Origin: Bursaphelenchus xylophilus | Taxonomy: Eukaryota > Nematoda > Chromadorea > Rhabditida > Aphelenchoididae | Direction: 5' to 3' | Assembly (NCBI GenBank): GCA_904066235.2 | Contig: CAJFCV020000005.1 | Location: forward strand, 12,209,501 to 12,273,500 | Length of the DNA stretch: 64,000 bases | The notes under the pieces: model-generated | The model's input: only the letters and a program-made list of their open reading frames with translations | Databases searched by the model: none | What the model was told of the DNA's origin: nothing | Translations under genes and position numbers: made by a program | Part shown: one piece after another, positions 32,601-40,576 of the stretch | How positions within the stretch are numbered: position 1 is the stretch's first letter | How the letters are laid out: each line of letters opens with the position of its first letter

Positions 32601-34358
32601 AAATACGGGTTCCTCTTGAACCGCAGAAGCTTTGTCTGGAACTTTTTGAACCGATCTTGTCTTTTTGATCGGAGTCGTCGCAACAACATTAACCTTTCTT
32701 TTTTGAGGGGTTGTTGGTGGCAACAGCCTAATATCTTGAATCGAAGGCCGACCTTGAGGTGGAATAATTTCAATCTTAGACCACCGAGCAAGTCTTTCCG
32801 CCTGTGTGGCGCCGTAAAGCTGGAACTGTCTTGACAACTGAACTAACAGCAATTCTCTCAAGTCACGGGAGGTTAGACCTAAGGGTTTAACTTCTTCGCC
32901 GCTTTCCGAGCACATTAGGTACAGTAATGTGTTGTGGACGGTATGGAAGCCGCAGCTGACTCCATCATACTGTCGGTCAAATTTGTGACCAATCTCTTCT
33001 ATCAATAAACAGTCTTTATTGAAGACCGAGTTAGAAACACTGTTTAAATATTGTCTAATACTCGGACTGGTCGAACTCAAAAGGGGACGACCGTTCATGT
33101 CGAAAAGGGTATCAATCAAAACCCCTTTTACGGCTCCTGTGTCGGAAACCTCGATAATTGCAACTCCGAAGTGGGTTCCATCGTACAGAGGAATAACCAA
33201 CTTGGCCGGGAGCCGAGGCAATGGGTTAAAGATCACAAAAGATGGATCGAAAACACCAGTGGTCAAAAAGTTTTGATAGCCACGTGAACTGAGCAAGCCG
33301 AGATTGGCTGTAAAATGTGGAAGATACTCAGCGATTCCAAATGTTAAGGCTACAGTGGTCGCCATTTCATTAGGAGAGCTCTGCAGGTCTTCTAATCCGA
33401 TCTGGAGCAAACATAGATCTAGGTCAAAACCATAGGGCCTTGTCTTAAAATTACGATTATATTGTGATTCCATAAAAGATTCAGGCACAATATCACTTAG
33501 CAATAGATAAGACATGCCACCGCCCATAAAAGTATCCTCATCCATATTTGGAAAATACCTGAAGGCATCATATGGATATGGAATGTCCACATTCCGTTTC
33601 AAAGGAGGATTTGTTTCAATCAAATCCTCAAACAGGAATGAATCCATACTTTTGGAGAGACTTTCAACGTCTTCAAACTCCTTGTTGGATTCATCGATCT
33701 CAACAGGGGACTTAACAACCTTTAAAGACCCGTTTTTCACAGCTTTCTGTGATTTGGTCTTTCGCGATGCGAATCCTATGCGTCTGGCGCGTGGTTTCGA
33801 CCGGCTTTTTGCCTGGCTGATCTCTGCCTCAGCATTCAATTCAGAATTTTGAGGAAGAGATAAGGCCGTTTTTTCGGCTTTAGATGGCTTCTGAGCCTGG
33901 GAGACGGCTTTTCTACCGCCTCCACGACAGGCCTCAGCGTAAAGCTGGCAGTAAGCAACAGGAATATTGCTGTTTTCAAGCAATTTCTTGTCTTTGGGCA
34001 ACAGCATGCTACCGGGTCGAGACCCGGAGCTTCTGCTAATCCTCTGAGCCGGCGAGAACTCGTACCCGGGACGAATCCCGGGAGAATTTTCCATCCGTAA
34101 ACCCGGCGATGACTCGTACCCCGTTAGAGTTTGGGGAGAATTATCCATCCGGGCGGGCGAGAACTCGTACCCGGGACGAATCCCGGGAGAATTTTCCATC
34201 CCTGAGGGCGAGAACTCGTACCCGGGACGAATCCCGAGAGAATTTTCCATCCCTATTATAGGCGAGAACTCGTACCCGAGACGAATCCCGGGAGAATTTT
34301 CCATCCTATTTTTATAGATAGTAGAATAATAAGTAGAAATAAAAAATTTTGAAAGCAT
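26682..34358 (-). CDS. Helitron Rep/helicase with two C48 protease-like domains (2558 aa)
   Basis: This is a rolling-circle transposase expected to nick, unwind and transfer one strand. Numbering from the ATG at 34358 (the frame stays open to 34412 without an earlier ATG): an N-terminal repeat of MENSPGIRPGYEFSP units; a C48/Ulp1-like domain with His396, Asp416, Gln463 and Cys469 (QYDGVSCGFHTV); a second, altered copy with Phe787, Asp806, Thr853 and Thr859 (TNDGNFTANHTV); a zinc motif near 1007 (CPHCLAWLLPGE...CC); Rep motif FFITLTANSEWP near 1470; HUH motif HVH 1547-1549; two tyrosines Y1687 and Y1691 (AYVIKY); and a PIF1-like helicase with Walker A 2099-2107 (Lys2105). All key Rep and helicase residues are present. 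The roles of the protease domains are inferred. It is longer than typical Helitron proteins. Confidence 0.92.
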   Translation of the reverse strand: MLSKFFISTYYSTIYKNRMENSPGIRLGYEFSPIIGMENSLGIRPGYEFSPSGMENSPGIRPGYEFSPARMDNSPQTLTGYESSPGLRMENSPGIRPGYEFSPAQRISRSSGSRPGSMLLPKDKKLLENSNIPVAYCQLYAEACRGGGRKAVSQAQKPSKAEKTALSLPQNSELNAEAEISQAKSRSKPRARRIGFASRKTKSQKAVKNGSLKVVKSPVEIDESNKEFEDVESLSKSMDSFLFEDLIETNPPLKRNVDIPYPYDAFRYFPNMDEDTFMGGGMSYLLLSDIVPESFMESQYNRNFKTRPYGFDLDLCLLQIGLEDLQSSPNEMATTVALTFGIAEYLPHFTANLGLLSSRGYQNFLTTGVFDPSFVIFNPLPRLPAKLVIPLYDGTHFGVAIIEVSDTGAVKGVLIDTLFDMNGRPLLSSTSPSIRQYLNSVSNSVFNKDCLLIEEIGHKFDRQYDGVSCGFHTVHNTLLYLMCSESGEEVKPLGLTSRDLRELLLVQLSRQFQLYGATQAERLARWSKIEIIPPQGRPSIQDIRLLPPTTPQKRKVNVVATTPIKKTRSVQKVPDKASAVQEEPVFAVPETPRKRRSVTKRQTDEENSGQIGASPKKPRASPRNKSVEDKLMKRFDCVNISLMIEKEKEILETPSCVPEGYKLYAQEKYPRQKFRYMMELFKDANRVGTSTKTFEERLLGESELTYVERDDDEFDPKLISFSLAQLISQSGRPIGLISPSWSLDTSADPADYQLVSIPTEDSDHDPALFIPLILKRRSTRKVVTSRFFALAVMYKNRRSAKVVIIDPVRTGIDAQEFHDIFLRVYRNVFCPQTGANPNAEIYVITNSAQYHWTNDGNFTANHTVCNAHLYIESNGMAPNTAVSWGSGTARNFSIRILNSIFHSSPVDNVYNQLCQDFVNDTKTKTPSPPRTPAVAKTQPAPRPPTPPPFTPKTQTKGIVRRSNQDYVQKEQLKRSKSSKIGRTTVHCQASHSSGHYYRHPHHVGHFNNCPHCLAWLLPGETPRECCKEGRVVMPELREMPEFQRDLALGEVGMFKDKNFYACYREEGPRLNQMYAFAAQTVNQSDPPGRGAPVVNINGQTSYHISNPEGMSATLLLGQLLRFAPDITPDDVCEQLKKTKMYIHMSHKKAFDFLTALFYDYIRRYNDLAQMYLTIIERQELLAVEGKPQENYWLKVVDANELSPELRRQLLPEGLHERQINKPEVAEHAVVYFSDDSGHVNLPGGLIVYSRGHQTAKYKPYLPELDSLLYPLLFIHGEPYFHRHLPLRDVGEDEILPDPRPGDDDDFLPFDVNVELNPLPTGLKETEDDINITDLEEVFDEGDALPKKADPKQKKCSVRMQIKYRLQRRDKDRSVHRIFAHPKVGGRWVCQKALGIEQQVFDYYEKNVVPKRRVDAKYVRENFGELLKQKSKGYQLGKLTRLPPGHRYSRRYYQRQYSNCVGMAQTLGSPTFFITLTANSEWPDFLQICGNKGVDPKNAYDILNRVFRRKVVELMKRIAPAGSNQKGWFGKCNGYYMSLEFQKRGNPHVHMLLWTEHKEMSAHVVDEFITARIPDPVVDAEVHDKVLRYMIHDCKETDLCRDKNGKCKRRYPQELAPETRIGPGYVSYQRLERGPDVSVPVHTGSKMIDGVQHVYTDRHVVPTNKTLITWWDGHCNVEAVCTNGTPAYVIKYILKGNDKAIVQVISDFETLEANKAKEKEVEKQRQEKLGEDQPFEEEEIDPERKKADEKVYGIEIHPKTKKVDIHEPEHYLGANYLTPPEAHLRILSFGPIFVSHIVEQIGIHMPGDNHVYAADGEPVENIYQRVSNLNPDVHSRLTAYFQYCAIHPEETADLTYVDLNKTYAYDYKTFTYRKYQRQMKKIVQLREVSVKDKEKLALRSIILTVPCLQSFEQCRTHNGHIYATFLEAAQARGLFHSDVLWRQALDQARGRTCKHFVFLFAQVLIEAGELIEDQLQLWNDYKIHMMMPTFHRPNMPDAEIRERQERRALELLSYYISNMGGKYESFNLPPLDGAYDPDVHGEDVDLFVGEFETTERPPEPPKPKVVLGDDQQYAFDTITKAMELGLKNKAMPHRQFFIHGAGGTGKTTLYTELANYCTENGIKYAATATTGVAANLLPGGMTLHNLLWAPLDLTPDTLPTLKYEDSRAQRIRQLGLLIIDEASQLHINMYDYLQRLLRHVRRPGDIDRQLVILYGGDYQQILPVCPDLRIGEEWNRSLISKKAEMQYIVLKQNHRTRADERSYRQFLQEIGSGTNFSSRVTAFSIRHKLHPDIHNHTSPQDMIEAVFPESHLQMTLETRPTGMAILAPRVQTVTNLNTEILDRFPGKEQVYVSVNTPNPDDVSNFDHTVIEAMQEQICKVNDGNMPPGELKLKVGVDVILRKNLSVRTGFSNGTRMRVVALHNDLVECQKIDPHGNLGQIALIARSRFDYRPRKDARAGIRFTRYQFPLQLAFAMSINRAQGQTLNVVGLYLDDPVFSHGQTYVSLSRTRRAADIHLYSHVDTDEIDNVVYREVTTFLRDLDTIYENQKSKYPQKPAGK
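34047..34306 (-). repeat. ~48 bp coding minisatellite (FL1)
   Basis: Five copies, one diverged, encode the MENSPGIRPGYEFSP unit. Each copy has a small palindrome (CCCGGGA...TCCCGGG). Confidence 0.85.
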
Positions 34359-34439
34359 CTCGAAAAATGAAATAATTTCAAAAGAAAAATAATTTTTTGA
34401 GTCAAAGCTCAATTAGCAAGCGAATCAAAGTTCACTGAA

Positions 34440-34640
34440 ATCCTTCGTTGAAAGATAACAAATTTCCAACCGAACGCGCATCAATTATTTCCTTGCGAAG
34501 CGAAGAAATGGGTAGGAACAACGAAGAGAGCGAGAGAAACGCGCGCTATTTCGCGCTCTCTCTGCCTCTCAGCGCCCTCTCTCCGTTTCGCGCTCTCTCG
34601 CTCTCTCTCGTTTTTCGCGTGTCCGATCTGGCAAGTTAAG
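34440..34640 (-). promoter_or_regulatory. GA/CT-rich promoter-like block (FL1)
   Basis: It matches the block in A1 while adjacent coding sequence has diverged, and lies 80-280 bp upstream of the transposase ATG. On the - strand it is rich in GAGAGAGCG and GCGCGAAA. Confidence 0.45.
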
Positions 34641-35830
34641 CAACTTTACAAAAAAGATGTCGCAATAAGCTGGAAATGATTAAGTAATTAAAATATAATT
34701 AATTTATGATATTTAGAAAATAAAATCAAAATTTTATATGCAACTTGAAGCGAGTTACATCAAAAACAAATTCATATTGTACATGAGGAAATGTGAAAAA
34801 AAAATGTTTTTAAGGGAAGAAAAGGCAGGAATTAAATAGCAAATAATGTAGTAGATTAAATTTGTGATTTTTAGAGACCATTCCGATCCGTTTTTATGAA
34901 ACTTGAACAAAGTTACATCAAAAATAAAATTTATATTGTACTTGAGCTCGAAAATTGCGAATAACTTTCGACCGGTCGATAATTGTCAATAGCAAGTTGC
35001 GTTCAGAAGGCTTAGAATTTCACGTGGAATAGGATAGAATGAAAAAATTATCGAAAATCGAAAAAAATTTTCCCAACTTTCGACCGGTCGATAATTGTCA
35101 ATAGCAAGTTGCGTTCAGAAGGCTTAGAATTTCACGTAAAATATGATGGAATAAAAAAAATGCGAAAATCGAAAAAAATTTTCCTAACTTTCGACCGGTC
35201 GATAATCGTAAATAGCAAGTAGGCTTCAGAAGTCGAAGAATGTTGCGCTGAACATGATGCAGTAAAAAAATTTCGGAAAATTCGACGTATAAAGAAGTTA
35301 TAGCCAAAACAAAATTATATTACACATGGCAATTGAGACAAATTTTGAATTTCGCTGATGTAAGAAGGGCTCCGGTCGGCTCCAGCCTTCGGCTGGAGCC
35401 TCCCGGAGCAGCCGGCGAGCCGGCTCGGCCTTCGGCCTCGCCAGCTCGCAATAATTTTTTATAAAAATAGTCTTTTTTGCTGTGTAAGTAGGGCTCCTCT
35501 TCCGATAAAGTAGTTTCAGTCGAAAGTTGCGTAAAAGAAAAGAAATTTCCCGCCATTTTAGGTGAGAAAAAAATCCCGAAAATTGACGTTGTGACAACAG
35601 CGCAGCCTTGGAGAGCTGAGAAGCTAAAAAAATCCACAGGGTACTCTATGGAAATACGAAGACAACACCGAAGCCCTTTTTTCGAAGTTGGACTTCAGTT
35701 TCAAAGAAAAAAATTATTTAGAAGCCTTATGTTACATAGCTTTAATAGTAACGACTTGAATGAATAACATGCTTAGTAACAACAAATATTTTGTAACAAC
35801 AAAATCAAAGTAATGGGAAAGCAAGCTGTT
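34641..35830. repeat. Non-coding spacer with TCGACCGGTCGA modules and one hairpin repeat (FL1)
   Basis: Three palindrome-led modules lie at about 34970, 35082 and 35196. One copy of the CTCCGGTCGGCTCCAGCC hairpin repeat is at 35367-35450. Next to it, 35500-35590 has a GTTGCGTAAAAGAAAAGAAA segment like the blocks in the N units. I see no gene between the transposase promoter and the 3' end of the accessory gene. Confidence 0.65.
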
Positions 35831-36977
35831 TTAAGATTTCCCCAACTTCGCTTTGATTAGCTCGTTCAACGTGACGATGGGGCGGGCTGGCTTCATAGAA
35901 TTATTGAATTCAGACAATGGAGAATTAGACCCCTTTAAAGAATCATATAAGTTTATGATCTACTTAAAACAATCAACAACAAACAATAAAAATTTTTCAC
36001 TCCACCTTAGCCTTAGACCGTCGGAAGATTCTCGGAGTCTTCTTCTTCTTGAAATCATGATGAGGAGAGTCGCCAACCTTCGTTCCCGTCGCAGTCTGGG
36101 CCTTCTCCACATTGAACTTGACATTCTCGGCGTTCTTCTTGATCTCGGCGGTCTTCTCGCCTTCAGCTTGCTTCTTCTCCTTTCCGTCCTTCGCTTTTGC
36201 GGGTTGCACGGTGTCCTTCTGTTTGGTTCCCCACGTTTTCGCCTTCTCCCAAACAGAGAGCTTGTAACAGTCATCATCGCAATGTTTCGCCACCTCAGAT
36301 GAAGTCAAGTCCTTGTTGAGCGGTTTATGGAAGTTCCCGTAGCTGCCGTCGTCATGCTCATTGACAACTTCCGAAGTTTGAGGTGGGATATTTTCCTCAT
36401 CGGGATTGTAGACCGGGGTGATGCAATTGTCGTATCTTGTTTCCAAAAGACTGTCTTCGTTGGGGGAAGGGGGGTTTTTTTTGTCAGCGTTGTGACTAAA
36501 ATAAAGGTTGTAATATAGATGATAACAAAAATCAATAATCTTTACTGAAAAGTTGTAAAAACTTACCGATTATCGACGGAAGGTGAAATAGGGACAGGCT
36601 GTAGAGAGGGCTGACGGGAAGGAGATCCATTATCCGGTTTCAACGCGCGCTTCTTGAAACGACTTCTAAAGAATAGAATGTAGTATCAACGGTATTAGAC
36701 CAAAAGAATAGCAATAGCTTTTATATAAGGACTTACTGTTTGGAAAGAAATCTGGATCTTCCCTCATTTCTTTGGGCACCAAAGCCACCACGGCCGCCTC
36801 CACCACGACCGCCACCACCTCTGCGCCATGAGCCGCGTCCTCGGCCCCCGCCTTGAGATCCTTGCTGGATGATAACTTGCTTTAGTATCTTAGTTTGGCC
36901 GTAGGCCTGCAAATAAAAAACAGAAATGAAACATTGTAAAAAAACATAGAAAAACACCAATTTAAACTCACATTCAT
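35831..36977 (-). CDS. Helitron accessory protein, RGG-box type (FL1 form, 297 aa)
   Basis: A five-exon model keeps frame throughout: 36972-36977 (ATG AAT), 36737-36906, 36567-36665, 36006-36495 and 35831-35959. The start MNAYGQTKILKQVIIQQGSQ is followed by an RGG region (RRGGGGRGGGGRGGFG), LQPVPISPSV, an acidic stretch (NPDEENIPPQ), a Lys/Glu-rich part, and a C-terminus PIVTLNELIKAKLGKS. The last exon rests on a weak donor (AAG|GTGGAG) and a 46 nt intron, but its end aligns with the A1 protein (VVTLREEIKKKMPQ). Without that splice the product would be 257 aa. The family is unknown to me. Position and orientation shared across subfamilies suggest a role in the element's life cycle, possibly nucleic-acid binding. 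Confidence 0.75.
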
Positions 36978-37104
36978 GGTGGTATAGATCAAAAAAGTCC
37001 AAAATCTTCAGAAATTTCGATTTTCAGAGCTCTCGAATCAATGAAAACGATACGAAGTTTCGAAACGGTTCAGGAAATGCGCTGGATTGACGTGCACTGT
37101 CGAT

Positions 37105-38327
37105 CTGAAACCAAAATGAGTAAATTAATATGTAAGAAAACAAATTGTTTTCGAAAAATACAAAAACAAAGTCAAAAGATGTAAAAATAAGTGAGGGTTG
37201 TGAGAGAAAAGAAGGAATTCGATTTTTCATTACACTCGATCCTGCGGCCCTTCAATTGCATCCATTTTTCCCGCAATTACAATCGATTTAGGTATGTTTT
37301 TTCATTTTTTTTGTTGATCTTTGAAGGTGGGGGGGGAGAACAGAAGGAAGTGGGGGTAAAATGTGGGGCAAAACCTTGGCAAAATTTTGGCCAACCTTTG
37401 GCAAAGCTTTTGCCAACATTTCGTCCGCTTTTTGCCCACTTTTGACCTTATTTTAGGCGGCTCAAGGGTTAACCCTTTTTCCGCCTAAAATAAGGTCAAA
37501 ACTGGGCAAAAAGGTGGACGAAACGTTGGCAAAAGTTTTGCCAAAGCTCCGTCAAACCTTTGTCAAGCATTTACCCCATATTTTACCCTCACTTCCTTCT
37601 TTTCTCTCAGAAAACTTGCTTTATTTTGAGATTTTTTTTGAAATTTTACTTATTTTTAGGATTTGTTTTATTTTTCGGTGTTGAAGGGGGGGATTGGGGG
37701 GTAAAAGGCTTTGTAAAAGCTTGGCAAAAGTTTGGCCGACCTTTGGCGAAACTTTTGTCGACGTTTCGTCAAACTTTTTGCCCAGTTTTGACGTTATTTT
37801 AGGCGGGTTAACCCTTTTCCCGCCTAAAATAAGGTCTAACTGGGCAAAAAGGTCGACGAAACGTTGGCAAAAGCCTTGCCAAAGCTCCGTCAAACCTTTT
37901 CCAAGCTTTTACAAAGCCTTTAACCCCCACTTCCCCCCTTGAACACCGAAAAATAAAAAAAAATCCCACAAATAACTAAAGTTCAAAAAAATCTCAAAAT
38001 AAAGCAAGTTTTCTGAGAGAAAAGAAGGAAGTGGGGGTAAAATGTGGGGTAAATGCTTGACAAAGGTTTGACGGAGCTTTGGCAAAACTTTTGCCAACGT
38101 TTCGTCCACCTTTTTGCCCAGTTTTGACCTTATTTTAGGCGGAAAAAGGGTTAACCCTTGAGCCGCCTAAAATAAGGTCAAAAGTGGGCAAAAAGCGGAC
38201 GAAATGTTGGCAAAAGCTTTGCCAAAGGTTGGCCAAAATTTTGCCAAGGTTTTGCCCCACATTTTACCCCACTTCCTTCTGTTCTCCCCCACCTTCAAAG
38301 ATCAACAAAAAAAATGAAAAAACATAC
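37105..38327. repeat. Three-hairpin palindromic 5' intron (FL1)
   Basis: Hairpins are centred near 37460, 37812 and 38150, with the outer two complementary to each other. The arms extend to CATTACACTCGATCCTGCGG (37229 onward) and its complement near 38390. On the - strand the block is bounded by donor GATTTAG|GTATGT (38327) and acceptor TTTCAG at 37105, directly upstream of the first coding exon. Architecture matches A1 although most sequence differs. Confidence 0.75.
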
Positions 38328-38618
38328 CTAAATCGATTGTAATTGCGGGAAAAATGGATGCAATTGAAGGGCCGCAGGATCGAGTGTAATGAAAAATCGA
38401 TGCAATTGAAGGGCCACAGGTTGTTGTCGATTCCAAACCGCGCAATTCCACTTGGTGTGGCGATGGCTCCTTTGGCAACTGAAACAAAGGAATATAATAA
38501 AAACGTAAAAAAATATGAAACACGAAAAATAGGAAAAATCTCGAAAGAAATAATAAAAAATTACGAAAGCATTCATATAACAACATGAAATCGTTGCAAA
38601 AAGTTTTGTTGCGAAAAA

Positions 38619-38718
38619 ATAGAATCCCTTTTTGGGTAAACAAAGCTGTTTGGGGTGCAGGCTGCGCCCGAGGAACTGCAAATAAATTTTGATAAAATAC
38701 TTTTAAAACAGCGGGGAA
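38619..38718 (-). promoter_or_regulatory. Conserved block upstream of the accessory gene (FL1)
   Basis: It is near-identical to A1 19757-19855. It includes GGTGCAGGCTGCGCCCGAGG on the + strand and, on the - strand, a TTTGCAG acceptor-like end. It is a candidate promoter, 5' exon or trans-splice acceptor. Confidence 0.5.
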
Positions 38719-39178
38719 ACATGGGATTATTAAAATATAATTAAATTATGATATTTACAAAAAAAATCGACTTTTTACATGCAGTTTGACCGAAGTTACA
38801 GCCGAAACAAATTTATATTGTACATGATCAAATGGGAGAAAAAATTTATTTCAATAGAAGCAAAAGCAGAAATCAAATATAAAATGATGTAACGTATTAA
38901 ATTTGTGAATTTTAGGCACCATCCCGACCCGATTTCATAAAGTTCGAGCAAAGTTACAGCCAAATGAAATTTATATTGTACATGATGAAATGTGAAAAAA
39001 AAAATGTTTTAACTGTCAGAAAAAAGAGGAATGAAATGGAAAATAACGTAGTATATTAAATTTGTGATTTTTAGAGACCATTGCGATCCATTTTTATGCT
39101 AATTGACCGAAGTTACAGCCAAAACCAAATTATATTACCCATGGGAATTGAGAAAAAATTTGAATTTCGCTTATGTAA
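38719..39178. other. AT-rich spacer (FL1), no gene seen
   Basis: It contains two or three diverged copies of an AT-rich block ending in GAAGTTACAGCC or AAAGTTACAGCC, followed by AAATTTATATTGTAC-type sequence. Similar blocks occur at 34700-34960 and in A1. Confidence 0.55.
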
Positions 39179-39745
39179 GCAGGGCTCCGGTCGGCTCCAG
39201 CCTTGGGCTGGAGCCTCCCGGAGCAGCCGGCGAGCTGGCTCGGCCTTCGGCCTCGCCAGCTCGCAATAAATTTTTATAAAAATAGTCTTTTTCGCTTCTT
39301 TTTTTTATTAAAGTAGTATTCTTCGCTGTGCAAGTAGGGCTCCGGTCGGCTCCAGCCTTCGGCTGGAGCCTCCCGGAGCAGCCGGCGAGCTGGCTCGGCC
39401 TTCGGCCTCGCCAGCTCGCAATAAATTTTTATAAAAATAGTCTTTTTCGCTTCTTTTTTTTATTAAAGTAGTATTCTTCGCTGTGCAAGTAGGGCTCCGG
39501 TCGGCTCCAGCCTTCGGCTGGAGCCTCCCGGAGCAGCCGGCGAGCTGGCTCGGCCTTCGGCCTCGCCAGCTCGCAATAAATTTTTATAAAAATAGTCTTT
39601 TTCGCTTCTTTTTTTTATAAAAATAGTCTTTTTCGCTGTGCAGGTAGGGCTCCGGTCGGCTCCAGCCTTCGGCTGGAGCCTCCCGGAGCAGCCGGCGAGC
39701 TGGCGAGGCCTTCGGCCTCGCCAGCTCGCGATAATTTTTCGCTTA
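39179..39745. repeat. Four-copy hairpin repeat array (FL1)
   Basis: Four copies of the GGCTCCAGCC/GGCTGGAGCC and CGAGCTGGC/GCCAGCTCG double hairpin, spaced about 155 bp because the AT-rich linker is longer than in A1. Confidence 0.85.
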
Positions 39746-40564
39746 TGTATGGAATTCGCAGTTTTGGCAGAAATTTGGCCAGTGCTCACTGAATTCGAAA
39801 GCGATTGGGCTGAAATTTGGCACGATTGAAGCTTGTGGAATTTGTCGAAAATTGACCCGAGCCGAATTTTGAATTTTACACTTTTGCCCTCGGGGCGTAT
39901 TTAGATCGCTGAAAAAATTTAATTTTGGTCTGGACGGTCGTATTTTAGGAAAAGTTGGAGTTGCGCACATGAATATTACCCAAAATTTGATTCCGCGTCG
40001 ATTGGTACCAAGATCGTGTCAATAGCTCCACTGGCAGCCGAGTTCTGGAAGGGCGGATGCAGAAAATTTCAATTTTGCAATTTGTCGTTATGCAGGCGGG
40101 GTAAGATGGTCGTATGTTGGGAAGTGAAAGTTGTTTCTAGGGCAGTTTGACGTGCTGATTACGGGGCTCATCTCGAAAATCCGAAAAATTTGAAGTCCGA
40201 GCCCTGAGGGCCGATTTTCTGGAAAAAATCCCGAAAATTTTGCGCGCCGCATTCGATCTGCCTTAGGGCATGGTATCAGAATCCGAAAAAAAGCACAGAG
40301 TAACTTCAGTCTATTCCCGAGCCAACGCCGAGCCATTTTTTTGAATTTCGACCTAGTTTCCGAGAAACGGAAATTTGAATATTACACATGACACCAAGAA
40401 TTTCAAAAAATCTCGAATAGCTAAAATACGAAATACGATAGCAAGATACGAAAGGTGGTTCTAGAGTAAGTCAGGCACGCAGATTCAGAATCCGTCGTCA
40501 AAATCCAGAAATTCCGTCATCTTGATGGTGAAAAATGGAAATTTCGGAAAATCGGGAATAACTA

Positions 40565-40576
40565 TCGACCGGTCGA
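40565..40576. promoter_or_regulatory. Palindromic TCGACCGGTCGA site near the 5' end (FL1)
   Basis: Located 400 bp inside the unit's 5' end at 40976, as in the other units. Confidence 0.6.

Noticed and set aside
35853..36302. 149-residue open frame on the + strand opposite the accessory gene
   Set aside because: The - strand is supported by splice sites and by similarity between subfamilies; this frame is its antisense shadow and includes intron sequence.
37191..38109. Open frames in the palindromic intron (for example VDLFAQLDLILGGKRVNP)
   Set aside because: They come from inverted arms, appear on either strand depending on the copy, and are not conserved as protein between subfamilies.
37360..38260. 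Recurrent TTGGCAAA/TTTGCCAA as NFI-type binding sites
   Set aside because: The motif density is explained by the repeated hairpin arms; nothing independent supports a factor site.
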